The notes under the pieces: model-generated | The model's database searches: none | Told to the model about the DNA's origin: nothing | What the model saw: the letters and a program-made list of their open reading frames with translations, nothing else | Shown: positions 33,742 through 43,656 of the stretch, in pieces | How the letters are laid out: every line of letters starts with the position of its first letter | Numbering within the stretch: position 1 is the first letter of the stretch | Made by a program: the position numbers and the translations under genes | NCBI GenBank assembly: GCA_963709155.1 | Contig: CAVPVD010000001.1 | Span: 372,001 to 436,000, forward strand | DNA: 64,000 bases | Direction of reading: 5' to 3' | Source: Bog-159 sp963709155 | GTDB taxonomy: Bacteria > Acidobacteriota > Terriglobia > Bryobacterales > Bryobacteraceae

Positions 33742-36159
33742 ATGAAATCCGGCTTTCGGCAAGCAACCAGCCTATGGGCCAAGAATCCCGGGTTCACGGC
33801 CACCGCGGTCCTCACACTCGCCTTGGGGATCGGCGCCAACACGGCGATCTTTACGATGGCGAACGCACTCCTCCTGCGGCCGCTGCCTTACGCAGATCCC
33901 GCCCGGCTGGTTTTGGTTTCCGGAGCGCAGCCGAACGAGAGCGCCGGGGACGGCGAGCTATCGTTGCCGTTTTTCGACGCTCTTCGTGATGGCAGCCGTT
34001 CGTTTTCGGGCCTGGCGGCCTGCATCTTCGAAAACTTCGGCCTGACCGGCCGCGGCGACCCGGTACAGATTTCCGCCGCGCGTGTGACCTGGAATTTCTT
34101 CGGGGTCCTCGGCGTAAAACCTATCTTGGGCCGCACGTTTACGCGCGAGGAAGATCAGCCGGGCGGCGCGCAGGTGGTGTTGATCAGTTACGAATTGTGG
34201 GCACGGTTGTTTGGCAGAAACCCGAACGCCGTGGGAAGCAGCCTCACACTCGAGACACGAGATTACACGGTAATCGGCGTACTGCCACCGCAGTTTTCCT
34301 TTCCGTTGTTTGGAACCAAAGTCGAGATCTGGGCGCCGCGCGTGTTCGAAATGAGTCTTCTTACTCCTAGACGGGTAACTGCCGGCGGACCCTACTTTCA
34401 GGTCATCGGCCGGCTGCGGCCGGGGATTTCGACGGAACAGGCCCGCGCCGAGAGCCAGGTCCTGTTCAAGCAATACAAGAGCGACAACCCCGGCAATTAC
34501 GATGCGACCACGGACCTGATCATGCAAGCAGACAATCTGCAGGATCGCCTGGTGGCCGGCGCGAAACCTGCCATCCTGATTCTGTCGGCGGTAGTAGGAT
34601 TCGTGCTGCTGATCGCGTGCGCAAACGTGGCCAGCCTTCTTTTCTCGCGCGCGGTCGGCCGCCGTAAGGAATTTGCCATCCGCGCAGCTTTGGGCGCGTC
34701 ACGCGCGGTGCTTTTCCGGCAACTGCTCGAAGAGAGCGTGTTGCTCGGATTGATGAGCGGAATAGCAGGGGTAACGCTGGGCGCCGTGGGAACGCGGTTT
34801 CTGTCTGCCTTTGGCGAGGTCACGCCTGCGGGAACGGCGGATATCTCGATGGACTTTCGCGTCCTCCTGTTCACGCTAGTCATTTCGCTCGGCGCCAGCG
34901 TTGCTTTCGGCCTCGCGCCGTCCTTGAATCTTTCGAAACCCGATCTGAATACGACGCTTCGAGATGAGGGCCGCGGGACAGCCGGGAACCGGCGCCGAAA
35001 TCGCGCCAGAAGTGTCCTGGTGATCGCGCAGGTGGCGCTTTCGACTATTCTGCTGATCGGTTCCGGATTGCTAATTCGCAGCTTCGTGCGGCTTCATTCC
35101 ACCGATCCGGGCTTCCAGCCCAGAAATCTATTAACCATGCACGTCTCGCTACGCAAGTACGCCGACGCGGCGCAGAGGATCGCGTTTTACAAGGCCGTAC
35201 TGCAGCGGATCGATGGGCTGCCCGGTGTCGCCGCGTCGGCCATCTCGACTGCCTTGCCGATGGCGCCGACACACCTGACGCCGGTCCTCTTTGAGGGGCA
35301 TCCAGCGGTTGAGTTGGGAAAGCGGCCTATCATCAATATTCAGCAGATCAGCCCGGATTACGCGAAGGCCCTTGGGATTCCACTGATTTCAGGCCGCACG
35401 TTCACCGGCCATGACGATGCCCAGTCGCCCAGGGTGGCAATCGTCAATCAAGCTGCCGTACGGGAGTTCTGGCCGGAGCAGAATCCGATTGGGAAACGGG
35501 TTTGGATCGGCGATCTGCATCCGGCAGAAGTCGTGGGCGTGTTCGGCGATGTTCGCAATATCACTCTCGCCGCTCGACCCGGGGCCGAAGTGTTTTTGCC
35601 GTTTCCGCAACTGCCCTGGACCTTTGTGAGCTTCGACATCCGGACCTCTGTCGAACCGCACAGTCTGGTTAGGGCCATCCGGCGTGAGATCGCCGCCGTC
35701 GATCGCGATCAGCCGGTCAATGAGATTAACACTGGCGAGGAACTGATCGAAGCGTCTCAGGGTAAAACTCAATTCCTGATGTTTCTTTTGGGTGCGTTCT
35801 CGGCGACCGCATTTATCCTGGCCGTGATCGGAATCTATGGCGTGATTGCTTATGCGGTTGCGCAGCGGACACCAGAACTCGGGATTCGCGTCGCGCTTGG
35901 GGCGACTAAGGCCGACATCTTGCGTTTGGTTATCGGGAACGGGCTGATCCTGACCGTAGCCGGAATACTGACCGGGCTCGCTGGTTCCGTTGCCCTGACA
36001 CGCTTGATGACGACCGTGCTATACGAGACCAGCGCGACGGATCCATTAACATTCGCGGCGAGCGCGATTTTGTTTACAGGTGCGGCCGCGCTTGCCAGCT
36101 ATTTGCCCGCGCGTCGAGCCGCCCGCATTGATCCCACGGACGCGCTGCGCGGTGAATGA
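33742..36159 (+). CDS. ADOP-family duplicated orphan ABC permease
   Basis: 805 residues with two FtsX/MacB permease halves joined head to tail. Each half has an N-terminal helix (TAVLTLALGIGANTAIFTMA; VLVIAQVALSTILLIGSGLL), a MacB-like periplasmic domain (LGVKPILGRTFTREED; LGIPLISGRTFTGHDD) and a three-helix block (NVASLLFSRAVGRRKEFAIR; IAYAVAQRTPELGIRVALGA). The tail YLPARRAARIDPTDALRGE closes it. TIGR03434-type ADOP proteins are abundant in Acidobacteria and usually have no dedicated ATPase next to them, as here. The likely role is mechanotransmission or export of lipids or peptides across the envelope. Its C-terminus matches the remnant at 26112-26372. Confidence 0.92.
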   Translation: MKSGFRQATSLWAKNPGFTATAVLTLALGIGANTAIFTMANALLLRPLPYADPARLVLVSGAQPNESAGDGELSLPFFDALRDGSRSFSGLAACIFENFGLTGRGDPVQISAARVTWNFFGVLGVKPILGRTFTREEDQPGGAQVVLISYELWARLFGRNPNAVGSSLTLETRDYTVIGVLPPQFSFPLFGTKVEIWAPRVFEMSLLTPRRVTAGGPYFQVIGRLRPGISTEQARAESQVLFKQYKSDNPGNYDATTDLIMQADNLQDRLVAGAKPAILILSAVVGFVLLIACANVASLLFSRAVGRRKEFAIRAALGASRAVLFRQLLEESVLLGLMSGIAGVTLGAVGTRFLSAFGEVTPAGTADISMDFRVLLFTLVISLGASVAFGLAPSLNLSKPDLNTTLRDEGRGTAGNRRRNRARSVLVIAQVALSTILLIGSGLLIRSFVRLHSTDPGFQPRNLLTMHVSLRKYADAAQRIAFYKAVLQRIDGLPGVAASAISTALPMAPTHLTPVLFEGHPAVELGKRPIINIQQISPDYAKALGIPLISGRTFTGHDDAQSPRVAIVNQAAVREFWPEQNPIGKRVWIGDLHPAEVVGVFGDVRNITLAARPGAEVFLPFPQLPWTFVSFDIRTSVEPHSLVRAIRREIAAVDRDQPVNEINTGEELIEASQGKTQFLMFLLGAFSATAFILAVIGIYGVIAYAVAQRTPELGIRVALGATKADILRLVIGNGLILTVAGILTGLAGSVALTRLMTTVLYETSATDPLTFAASAILFTGAAALASYLPARRAARIDPTDALRGE

Positions 36160-36563
36160 CTGTTTTGAGAATTCAGCGTGGTTGCGTACCCACCGTCCTG
36201 GTTGAGATGATCTATGGCGGAATTGGGACAATCTGGACAAATCAGGCGAGGTGGACGGGTAAGTGGGACAACTAAGGGACAACTGAAGCCACCCACAGTC
36301 AGGACACTCGGTTCGAAGAAAAGCACGTTCTGGGGGTACTCGCATGCATAGCGGCGAAGGACCGGCAACACTCTCCGCGGTGGCGAAATCACAGGAATCG
36401 AATGTGCTAACTGTCTAGCAAATACGTGCAGTTCGCGGTCGTTTATTAAACACGGCTGAGAACGGGTTCCTTGACATCCCGGGCCGGGGCGTGTCGATAC
36501 AAGGTGCGGTAATCAGAGCCGGATCAAACAGCCCAGATTGCCGCGGCGGGAGAACACCATTTT
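36160..36563. other. Intergenic region without a recognisable gene
   Basis: About 400 bases between the convergent ADOP and kinase genes. GGGACAA occurs three times (36225, 36264, 36275), the last two 11 bases apart. Short ORFs here have no family signature. No transposase, tRNA or clear terminator hairpin was seen. Confidence 0.5.
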
Positions 36564-39494
36564 TCAGCGGAGATCGCTTGTTTCGCGCAACAAGACCTCC
36601 GCCTCCTCCCTCGCGTGTTGGTGGATGGCCAGCACGGCAGGGCTGCTGACGGATTGCCAAAGGGACACCGCCCGCGAGGATGCCGCATGCGCCTGCTGGG
36701 TATCGCCCGCGGAGCGTGCCACGGAGGCCAGCACGAAGTAAGCCTTGGCCAGGTGACCGATGCGCCGCTCGGATTTCCGGTCTCCGTCCGCGAAGGCCTG
36801 CGCGTGGGCCAACGCGCTTTCGGCGAACGCGCGCGCGGCAATGCTGTCGCCGGCGGCGGCATCCAGCAAGGCCATGGCTTCTTCGCCGGTGAAGACCTCC
36901 TGAACGCAGTAAGCGAAGCCCGACTGGATGGTGGCGCATGGGCCGACCGTGGCCATCGACTGCCGGTATTGCGCGGCGGCCGCGGAGAGCTGCCCCAGGC
37001 TCTGCAGCCTCCGTCCGGCAAATTCTTGCGCGACGCCCAATTGTACGGCGATGCTGGCCGACTTCGGATTCGCCCTGGCGACGGGTTCAATGAGGGAGAT
37101 GGCCTCGCGCAGGGTGGCCAGCGAGCCGGGCAAATCCTGCGTGGCGGGCTCCACCATCCCTAAGCGCGACAGGGCCACTCCCAGATCGTATTGCGCGGTC
37201 ATGTCATGCAGATCGGATTTGGCCAGTTCGCGGGCCAGCGCCACCGATTTTTCGCCGTACACGCGCGCCTCCGCGTGCCGGCCCGGATTTTCGGCCCAGC
37301 CGGTATCCAGAAGGCGCGAATAGTTGCCATACACGACGACCAGATCCCGGCGCAGCACCAGATCCGCGGGCCGCGCCAGTAGCACCTGCTCGCGCATCTT
37401 TATGGATCGCTCGAAATAGCTGGCCGCCGCGGGCGGATCGTCGGCGACCGAAGATGCCGCGGACGCATATTCCGATCCGAGCATCCGTTTTAAGTCCAAA
37501 TCGTCTGGAAATCTGTCCACCAGATCCAGCCAGAGGGCGATGGCCTGGTCCGCGCGGGCGAGCGATCCACGCATATCGTCGAATTGGCGCAACGCATACG
37601 ACAGGCTGTGGAGCGTTTCGGCCTCCTGTCTGGCCGACTCGGCTCTGGATGGCTCCAGTTGGCCGAGGCGATGCGCGACCGGCAAGAGTGCCGCATACAC
37701 CTGCGCGGCCACGCGCGGACGGCCGTTCCTGTCGGTCACATCGGCCAGGCTACGCTCGATCTGCAGCCAGCGCAAGATCACGACGGGATCGTTCGGGCGC
37801 CGGCTATACAGCGGCGCCAGCACATGCTCGGCCTGGCGGTAGCTGTGCAGGGCCCCCTCGAAGTCTTGCAGGCTGGGGCCTTGGGGATCGCCCTGGGTCG
37901 CGCCGATCTTGAGATAGGCGGCGCTCAACACCAGCCGCATGCGATCGTCCAGCCCATCGCTCCGTTCCAGGCTGCGCAGGTATTCGATCGTGGTTTTCAC
38001 GATGCGCTGGCGCGCTTCCACGGCGCCCGGCAGGGCGGCAATGGCATCGTGAATATCGAACAAGGTGCGATCGGCCAGGTCTAGCAGTTCGGTGAGGCGA
38101 TGTTCGGCTCGAGCCGTGGCGCGTACGGCCCGATCGCGTTGTTCATCGGCAATCCGGTATTGCACGGCTTCGGACAGGCGTGCGGCTTCCGCGCGGGCCC
38201 GCTCCCGCTCGGCGACGGCGCGCTGCGCCTCCGCCACCTTCCGTTGCGAGTCCGCCGCCTGGCGCGCGGTTTCGGCCTGCCGCCCTTGCGAAACGGCCAT
38301 CACGATACCCGCCACCAGGCTGGCTACCACGATCGCGCCGCCCGCGATTTCGAAGCGCCTGCGCCGCAGGAACTTCCGTGCACGGTAAGTCAGCGAGTTT
38401 TGCCGGGCGCGCACGGCATGGCCGTCCAGGTGCCGGCGTATATCGTCGGCAAACTGATCCACGGAGGCGTAGCGGCGCTCAGGTTCCTTGCGCAGCGCCA
38501 TCATCACGATGTTGTCGAGGTCGCCGGCCAAACGCCGCCGCAGACGCGATGCATTCGGCCGATCGGATTCTACCGCCGCGCTGGGCCGGCGGATTTCCGT
38601 ATGGCAGACGGCTTGCAGGATTTCGGCCGGAGTGGCCGACCCCAGCCGATGCGGTTTCGTGGAACTCAACAACTGGTAGAGAATGGCGCCGAGGGAGTAA
38701 ATATCGGCAGCGGTGGTGATGGGCTTGCCCGAGATTTGTTCCGGGCTCGCGTAGTCGGGAGTGGCGGCGGGACCCATGGCGGTCAAGGCCGGGTCGCGAT
38801 CGGCGGCCAGGAGCTTGGCCACTCCGAAGTCCAGCAGTTTCGGGGAGCCATCCGCCGCGATCAGGATGTTGCCGGGTTTAAGATCGCGGTGTACCACCAG
38901 GCTGCGATGCGCATAGGACACCGCTTCGCACACTTTCAGAAACAAGCGGCAGCGATCCTCCACGGCCAGGCCGTGGTCTCGGCACCAGTTGTCGATGCGG
39001 AGGCCCTCCACGTAGTCCATCACCAGGAACGGGCGGCCTTCGGGGGTGGTGCCGCCATCGATCAAACGCGCGATGTAAGGATGGTCCAGGCTGGCCAGGA
39101 TCTGGCGTTCATGCCGGAAGCGAAGCAGTAATTCCGCGGAGTCCATGCCGGCGCGGATGAGTTTGAGGGCGGCCCGCTTCTGAAACTGGGCGTCGTCCCG
39201 GATCACCAGGTAGACGATGCCCATGCCGCCGCGGCCGATCTCGCGGCTGACGCGCCAGGGACCAAAAAGCGCGCCGATGACCGGGTCGATGCCGACGATC
39301 TCTTGCGCGGCGGTTTCCACTGCAAGGTAAATGTCGTGCGAATGGGTGCGATCCGCCACCAGCAACGAATCGACTTCGCGGCGGAGATCCGGGTCGCCGG
39401 CGCAAGCGCCATCGAGGAAGCGGCGCTGTTCGGCGGCCGGCAGTTCGGCCGCCGTAAAGAAAACTTCCCGAACCTTTTCCCAGTTGTCCCGCAT
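36564..39494 (-). CDS. Membrane Ser/Thr protein kinase with TPR-like sensor
   Basis: 976 residues. N-terminal helical region (about 1-80), Hanks-type kinase (about 82-350), one membrane segment (about 384-404, IAGGAIVVASLVAGIVMAV), a coiled coil rich in Arg/Ala/Glu (about 405-470) and a TPR-like extracytoplasmic part. Kinase landmarks: IGRGGMGIVYLV, AALKLIRAG, VVHRDLKPGNIL, LLDFGVAKLL and YASPEQISGKPIT. The HRD and DFG motifs are intact, so it should be active; substrates are unknown. It is the last gene of a minus-strand series ECF sigma, kinase, kinase, 152 bases after the previous kinase. A GGGACA/TGTCCC inverted repeat lies just upstream (about 39508-39521). Confidence 0.93.
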   Translation of the reverse strand: MRDNWEKVREVFFTAAELPAAEQRRFLDGACAGDPDLRREVDSLLVADRTHSHDIYLAVETAAQEIVGIDPVIGALFGPWRVSREIGRGGMGIVYLVIRDDAQFQKRAALKLIRAGMDSAELLLRFRHERQILASLDHPYIARLIDGGTTPEGRPFLVMDYVEGLRIDNWCRDHGLAVEDRCRLFLKVCEAVSYAHRSLVVHRDLKPGNILIAADGSPKLLDFGVAKLLAADRDPALTAMGPAATPDYASPEQISGKPITTAADIYSLGAILYQLLSSTKPHRLGSATPAEILQAVCHTEIRRPSAAVESDRPNASRLRRRLAGDLDNIVMMALRKEPERRYASVDQFADDIRRHLDGHAVRARQNSLTYRARKFLRRRRFEIAGGAIVVASLVAGIVMAVSQGRQAETARQAADSQRKVAEAQRAVAERERARAEAARLSEAVQYRIADEQRDRAVRATARAEHRLTELLDLADRTLFDIHDAIAALPGAVEARQRIVKTTIEYLRSLERSDGLDDRMRLVLSAAYLKIGATQGDPQGPSLQDFEGALHSYRQAEHVLAPLYSRRPNDPVVILRWLQIERSLADVTDRNGRPRVAAQVYAALLPVAHRLGQLEPSRAESARQEAETLHSLSYALRQFDDMRGSLARADQAIALWLDLVDRFPDDLDLKRMLGSEYASAASSVADDPPAAASYFERSIKMREQVLLARPADLVLRRDLVVVYGNYSRLLDTGWAENPGRHAEARVYGEKSVALARELAKSDLHDMTAQYDLGVALSRLGMVEPATQDLPGSLATLREAISLIEPVARANPKSASIAVQLGVAQEFAGRRLQSLGQLSAAAAQYRQSMATVGPCATIQSGFAYCVQEVFTGEEAMALLDAAAGDSIAARAFAESALAHAQAFADGDRKSERRIGHLAKAYFVLASVARSAGDTQQAHAASSRAVSLWQSVSSPAVLAIHQHAREEAEVLLRETSDLR

Positions 39495-39507
39495 GGCCGG
39501 CTATGGA

Positions 39508-39521
39508 GGGACACCTGTCCC
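39508..39521. promoter_or_regulatory. Short inverted repeat upstream of the TPR kinase
   Basis: GGGACA and TGTCCC separated by two bases, 14 bp in all, 14 bases before the kinase ATG in its direction. It overlaps the expected leader region, so it could be an operator or a small dispersed palindrome. Evidence is positional only. Confidence 0.35.
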
Positions 39522-39646
39522 AGAGGGTAATGCGTAAATCAGGGGCGAGTTTTTCGAGACGCGCCAGAAGCCGGGAAAAGGAAACCGGCGCAACTCATTT
39601 ATCGACCGAAGTCCGATTTTCAACTTGAGTGTAGCGCGGCGGTGGG

Positions 39647-42511
39647 TCACGGCAGATCCAAATCCAGGGCGTAAATATCCGAATTGCTGCGAATCACCGA
39701 AGCGATCGGCTCATCGGAGGGTCCCAGGCCCGCCAACACATAGCCGGTGACATTCGACTGGAGGAGTTGCCGCGAGCTCACCACGCGCTCGATTTTCCGA
39801 TTGGCCATTCCGACGCGAAATACAGGCTGCTCGGGGCCCGCATAAGTGTCCTGAAAGTAGACGTACTTGCCGTCGTGAGACCAGAAAGGAGGCCCGATGC
39901 CCAAGCCACCCGCGAGCGTCGTCCACTGCCTGGTGCGGAAGTCAAATAGCCGGATTTGCGATCCCGTCGAGTGCGTGGCGGCAATATAGCGCGGATCGGG
40001 AGACCAAGCGGCACGGGACAGCCCTTCCGAGCCGGGCAAAATCCCGGCCTGCCGCGTCTTCCAATCCATCACGTACAATGCGGAAGCCTGCCGCGGGCCC
40101 CGGGATAGCAGCAGCGAATTTCCGTCGGGAGACCAGCTCGGCTCGAACTCGGTGAAGAGAGCGGGAGTGACGCCTTCCGGATTTCGAACGCTGGAAGCGG
40201 CGGCGTCAATGACATACACTTTCACGGGCTCGCCGGCCCAACTTCCGGAAAAGGCGATGCGGGTTCCGTCGGGCGACCAGCGGGGCTGGCCGGCGCGCAA
40301 CAGGGCCGGCGTCAAGGGCACCCGCTCGGTGCCGTCGGGCCGGCTTCGCCACAGGACGTCGTCGGCTGCCAGCGTGTAGGCTACCCAACGCCGATCGGGC
40401 GAATAATCGATCCAGCGGCCGGCAACGCCGGAGAGATAGGTGACAAACTGACTTCGCCTGGCGTCGTACCGCACCAACTCCCGCCGTTCATGGCCACCGG
40501 CAAAGAAGATACGCTTGCCGTCGTCGCTGGGAGCGAGTGCCGGCAATACTAGCTCGGTAGAATAGATCTGAACGGGACGCCGGGCGAGTGCGGGCAGCCA
40601 GGCGCGGTTGTCGCGAATGGCCCAAAGGCTTGCCATACCGTAGCGGACGCGGAGATAGAGGTAATAGTCGCCGGAAGGAGTCCAGCTTCCGCCGTAATCG
40701 CCATCCAATCCCTTGGCGGACAATGATTTGGGCAGCAGGCGATGCAGACCGGACCCGTCGGCCGCAACCTCCCAGATGGCGCCTTTCCCCGTAATGTAAT
40801 CCGAGATGTAGAGGCGCAAAACGTCCGGTCCGGCCGGCGCCCAGCGGACGGCGCCCGGTATTCCGTTGTGAATATCCACCAACTTGCGGGAATCCGTGCC
40901 ATCGAGGTTGACGCGAAACAAGGCCGAACCGCGGGAAAAGACGATGTGGCTTCCGTCCCTGGACCAGGCGCCGACGCGCCCCAGCAAATCGCCAATCCGG
41001 CGGGGTTGGCCGCCATTCACTGGAACGATCCAAAGGGGCCGGTCTTCTCCATCGCCCGAATTGGCCGCCACCAACAGGTTGGAGCGGCCGGGCGATATAT
41101 CCAAAATGTCCGGCTGGGCCAGCGACGTTACCGGCATTGGCACCGGAATGCCGCCTGCGACCGAAACCTGGGCCAACGACCGCTGGCCACCGGTCCGCTC
41201 GGTGAAATAGACCCGGGAACCATCCGTCACCACGCCATTTCCGATTTCTACGCGGCCCGTTTGAGTGAGCTGCACAACCTGTGACACGCGGAGAGGACGG
41301 GCGAAGGCGCCAAGCCAAAACTCCAGGGCCAGTCCGGTGGCGAGGGTGGCGGCGACGATGGCGCCCGCCATCACGGCAAGACGGTTGCGGCGTACAAATT
41401 TGGCGGAGCGATAGGCGAAGTTATCCGGGCGCGCGCTCACCGGGCGGCGGTCGAGGTGACACTGAATATCGCGCGCGAGCAGGCCGGCCGATGCATAGCG
41501 GCGCGCCGGCTCCTTGCGGATGGCCATGCGGACGATGTGGTCCAAATCTCCGGCCAGCGCCGGTTTGAGCCGGGCGGGCGCGACGGGCTCCGATTGGCAG
41601 ATGGCGGTGGCAATGGCGGCGGGCGTGTAGCCGGAGATCGGCTGGGCCTTCTTTCCAGTCAACAGCTCATAGAGGATGATGCCTAGCGAGTAAACATCGA
41701 CCGCGGTGGAGGCCGGCTCGCCGCGGACCTGCTCCGGCGCGGCGTATTCCGGCGTCATCATCAGGCCGGTCAACGTGGCGGCATCTTTCTCCGCCCCCGG
41801 ATCGAGCAGCTTGGCAACCCCGAAATCGAGCAACTTGGGTGTACCGTCTTTTGTCACCAGGATATTGCCGGGCTTGAGGTCCCGGTGTACCACGAGGTCT
41901 TGGTGGGCGAATTCCACGCCTTGGCAGACTTGGAGGAAAAGGCGCAGACGATCCTCCACGCCGAGGGATTGCCGATCGCACCACGCGGTGATGGGTTCGC
42001 CCTCGATGAATTCCATCACCAGATAGGGCACGCCATCGGGCGTGGATCCGCCGTCCAGCAGGCGGGCGATGTTGGGGTGCGACAAGCGCGCCAGGATCTG
42101 GCGTTCCTGCCGGAAGCGCCGCAATGCGTCGGGCGACGCGGCCGCCACCCGCACCAGTTTGATGGCTACCTGCTGGCGAAACTCGGCATCGTCGCGGGAT
42201 GCCCGATAGACCGCGCCCATGCCGCCGTGGCCGGCGATGGCGTCGACCTTATAAGGGCCCAAGCGCGCGCCGATCAAGCGTTCGTCGGGATCGGGCTCGC
42301 GCGCGGCGGCGGCGGCGGCGGACGCGATGGCGGCGTCGGCCGAGGCAATTTCCGCGCCGGAATACATCAGCAGGGATTCCACTTCGCGCCGCAGATCCTG
42401 GTCGGGGCATTCGCGCTGGAGGTAACCGGGGAGTTCTTCGGGCCGCAATTCGGCGGCGGCCATGAAGAGGCGTTTGACTTCAGCCCATTGTTCCGGGTTC
42501 AGTTCGGCCAT
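39647..42511 (-). CDS. Membrane Ser/Thr protein kinase with TolB/PD40 propeller sensor
   Basis: About 954 residues, starting at the ATG whose complement ends at 42511 (GGGAG about 6 bases upstream); the longer frame has no homology. N-terminal helical region like that of the other kinase (WAEVKRLFMAAAEL), kinase domain (about 85-350; AGHGGMGAVYRA, VAIKLVRV, VVHRDLKPGNIL, LLDFGVAKLL, YAAPEQVRGEPAST), membrane segment (about 372-392, LAVMAGAIVAATLATGLAL) and an outer PD40 propeller (WSPDGTRIAFSGSW, WSPDGNSLLLSRG, YSPDRRWVAYTLA). HRD and DFG are intact. It sits 108 bases downstream of the ECF sigma gene and is probably in one operon with it and the TPR kinase. Confidence 0.93.
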   Translation of the reverse strand: MAELNPEQWAEVKRLFMAAAELRPEELPGYLQRECPDQDLRREVESLLMYSGAEIASADAAIASAAAAAAREPDPDERLIGARLGPYKVDAIAGHGGMGAVYRASRDDAEFRQQVAIKLVRVAAASPDALRRFRQERQILARLSHPNIARLLDGGSTPDGVPYLVMEFIEGEPITAWCDRQSLGVEDRLRLFLQVCQGVEFAHQDLVVHRDLKPGNILVTKDGTPKLLDFGVAKLLDPGAEKDAATLTGLMMTPEYAAPEQVRGEPASTAVDVYSLGIILYELLTGKKAQPISGYTPAAIATAICQSEPVAPARLKPALAGDLDHIVRMAIRKEPARRYASAGLLARDIQCHLDRRPVSARPDNFAYRSAKFVRRNRLAVMAGAIVAATLATGLALEFWLGAFARPLRVSQVVQLTQTGRVEIGNGVVTDGSRVYFTERTGGQRSLAQVSVAGGIPVPMPVTSLAQPDILDISPGRSNLLVAANSGDGEDRPLWIVPVNGGQPRRIGDLLGRVGAWSRDGSHIVFSRGSALFRVNLDGTDSRKLVDIHNGIPGAVRWAPAGPDVLRLYISDYITGKGAIWEVAADGSGLHRLLPKSLSAKGLDGDYGGSWTPSGDYYLYLRVRYGMASLWAIRDNRAWLPALARRPVQIYSTELVLPALAPSDDGKRIFFAGGHERRELVRYDARRSQFVTYLSGVAGRWIDYSPDRRWVAYTLAADDVLWRSRPDGTERVPLTPALLRAGQPRWSPDGTRIAFSGSWAGEPVKVYVIDAAASSVRNPEGVTPALFTEFEPSWSPDGNSLLLSRGPRQASALYVMDWKTRQAGILPGSEGLSRAAWSPDPRYIAATHSTGSQIRLFDFRTRQWTTLAGGLGIGPPFWSHDGKYVYFQDTYAGPEQPVFRVGMANRKIERVVSSRQLLQSNVTGYVLAGLGPSDEPIASVIRSNSDIYALDLDLP

Positions 42512-42619
42512 GCCGCACTCCCGGCCAGGCTGCTCGATCGCCGCAAGCGAGTACTGAGATCGGGTTGGTGCACGGCATTCGCGCCTGTCGTTCACCAATC
42601 ATATAACGAAACGCGTTCG

Positions 42620-43213
42620 TCAGCCGCCGGACGCCGCCTGCGAGCCGGGCCCGGGATGGTTCATTTCCCGTTGCAGCCAAGCCTCCGCCAGGCGCAGTTG
42701 GCGGCGCACGACACCGATTTCGAGGTCCAGCACGGCGCTCGATTCCTCGGCCGTCAGCCCGCCGAAATAGCGCATCTCAACCAATCGGGCAAGCAGCGGG
42801 TCCTTCACGGCGAGCGAGGCGAGCGCATCGTCGAGCGCGATGAGGATAGAGGGGCGCTCCACGCTGCCGTCGCGCTCTTCATCGATGACGAACATCTCGC
42901 GCCCACCACCGCGCTTGGCGGCATTGTGTTCGCGGGCATGATCGATCAGGATTCGGCGCATAGCGTGGGCCGCAATGGCCAGAAAATGCGCGCGATCCCG
43001 ATAGCCGGGCTGTTCCTGGCCCACCATGCGCACGTAGACTTCGTGGACCAGCGCGGTGGGTTGCAGAGTGTGGCCGTGGCGCTCGCGCCGGAGCTGCCCG
43101 TCCGCGATGCGGCGCAGTTCCTTGTAGACCAGCGGAACCAGCCGGTCGAGCGCTCCTTGATCCCCGCCGGCGAGGTCTCGAAGCAAGAGAGTGACTGTGC
43201 GCGCGTCAGACAT
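42620..43213 (-). CDS. ECF-subfamily RNA polymerase sigma factor
   Basis: 197 residues of the TIGR02999 (Sig-70-like) type frequent in Acidobacteria and Planctomycetes. Region 2 is visible as ALDRLVPLVYKELRRIADGQ, LQPTALVHEVYVRM and HFLAIAAHAMRRILIDHARE; region 4 HTH as RYFGGLTAEESSAVLDLEI. No anti-sigma gene is adjacent. Instead two membrane Ser/Thr kinases follow on the same strand, and such sigma factors are known to occur beside kinases, so phosphorylation may replace anti-sigma control. That regulatory link is inference. It is the first gene of the apparent operon; its promoter would lie in 43214-43300 beside an R1 repeat fragment. Confidence 0.9.
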   Translation of the reverse strand: MSDARTVTLLLRDLAGGDQGALDRLVPLVYKELRRIADGQLRRERHGHTLQPTALVHEVYVRMVGQEQPGYRDRAHFLAIAAHAMRRILIDHAREHNAAKRGGGREMFVIDEERDGSVERPSILIALDDALASLAVKDPLLARLVEMRYFGGLTAEESSAVLDLEIGVVRRQLRLAEAWLQREMNHPGPGSQAASGG

Positions 43214-43656
43214 TTGAAATACCGGCTTGGTCTCAGCATAACAAAACCGGCACCATGCGGCCGGGCGATTGGCCGGTTAGGCGCGACATCTGCCGGCTCG
43301 GTCGATTGGCCGATCGGCCGATTGGGATCAACTTCTCCACTTCATGCCGCGCTTAACCCGTTCGGTCGCTTCGGAAGCCGGCGGCAATTCGTTGGGATTT
43401 ATTCCGTAAATCCGCACAATTCGATTCGCATTTATAGCGTCAGCGCCCAATGTTACTGGCGGCCCATATCGAAAGGCATCCGATGGCCACAATTATGCAG
43501 TCTTCACCGGGCTCTATTTTGGGGGCGATTCCGCGATTGTTTTCAACAAAAACCGAATAATATGAGCTGAATATACGTTGCGCACGGGCGTTCTTAACCT
43601 TTTGCAGGAGTGACAGGCGCGAAGGGATCGTTTACTTTCTATTCAGAGTGCTTCGG
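43214..43656. other. Intergenic region between sigma operon and Tad-like operon
   Basis: About 440 bases between divergent operons. Bases 43295-43340 are an R1 repeat tail (next entry). Downstream the composition becomes AT-richer (about 43400-43640), as expected for the promoter of the Tad-like operon. A 561-residue frame crossing from 41885 into this gap is a shadow of the kinase gene. Confidence 0.6.
43295..43340 (+). repeat. R1-family repeat, tail fragment
   Basis: Runs from GGCTCGGTCGATTGG to ATCAACTTCTCCAC. It matches the reverse complement of 481-526 with two substitutions over 46 bases. Only this tail is present, without the body seen at 527-693. Confidence 0.75.

Noticed and set aside
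41885..43570. 561-residue plus-strand frame opposite the kinase and sigma genes
   Set aside because: It lies antisense to two clear genes and has no family motif; long antisense frames are expected in GC-rich DNA.
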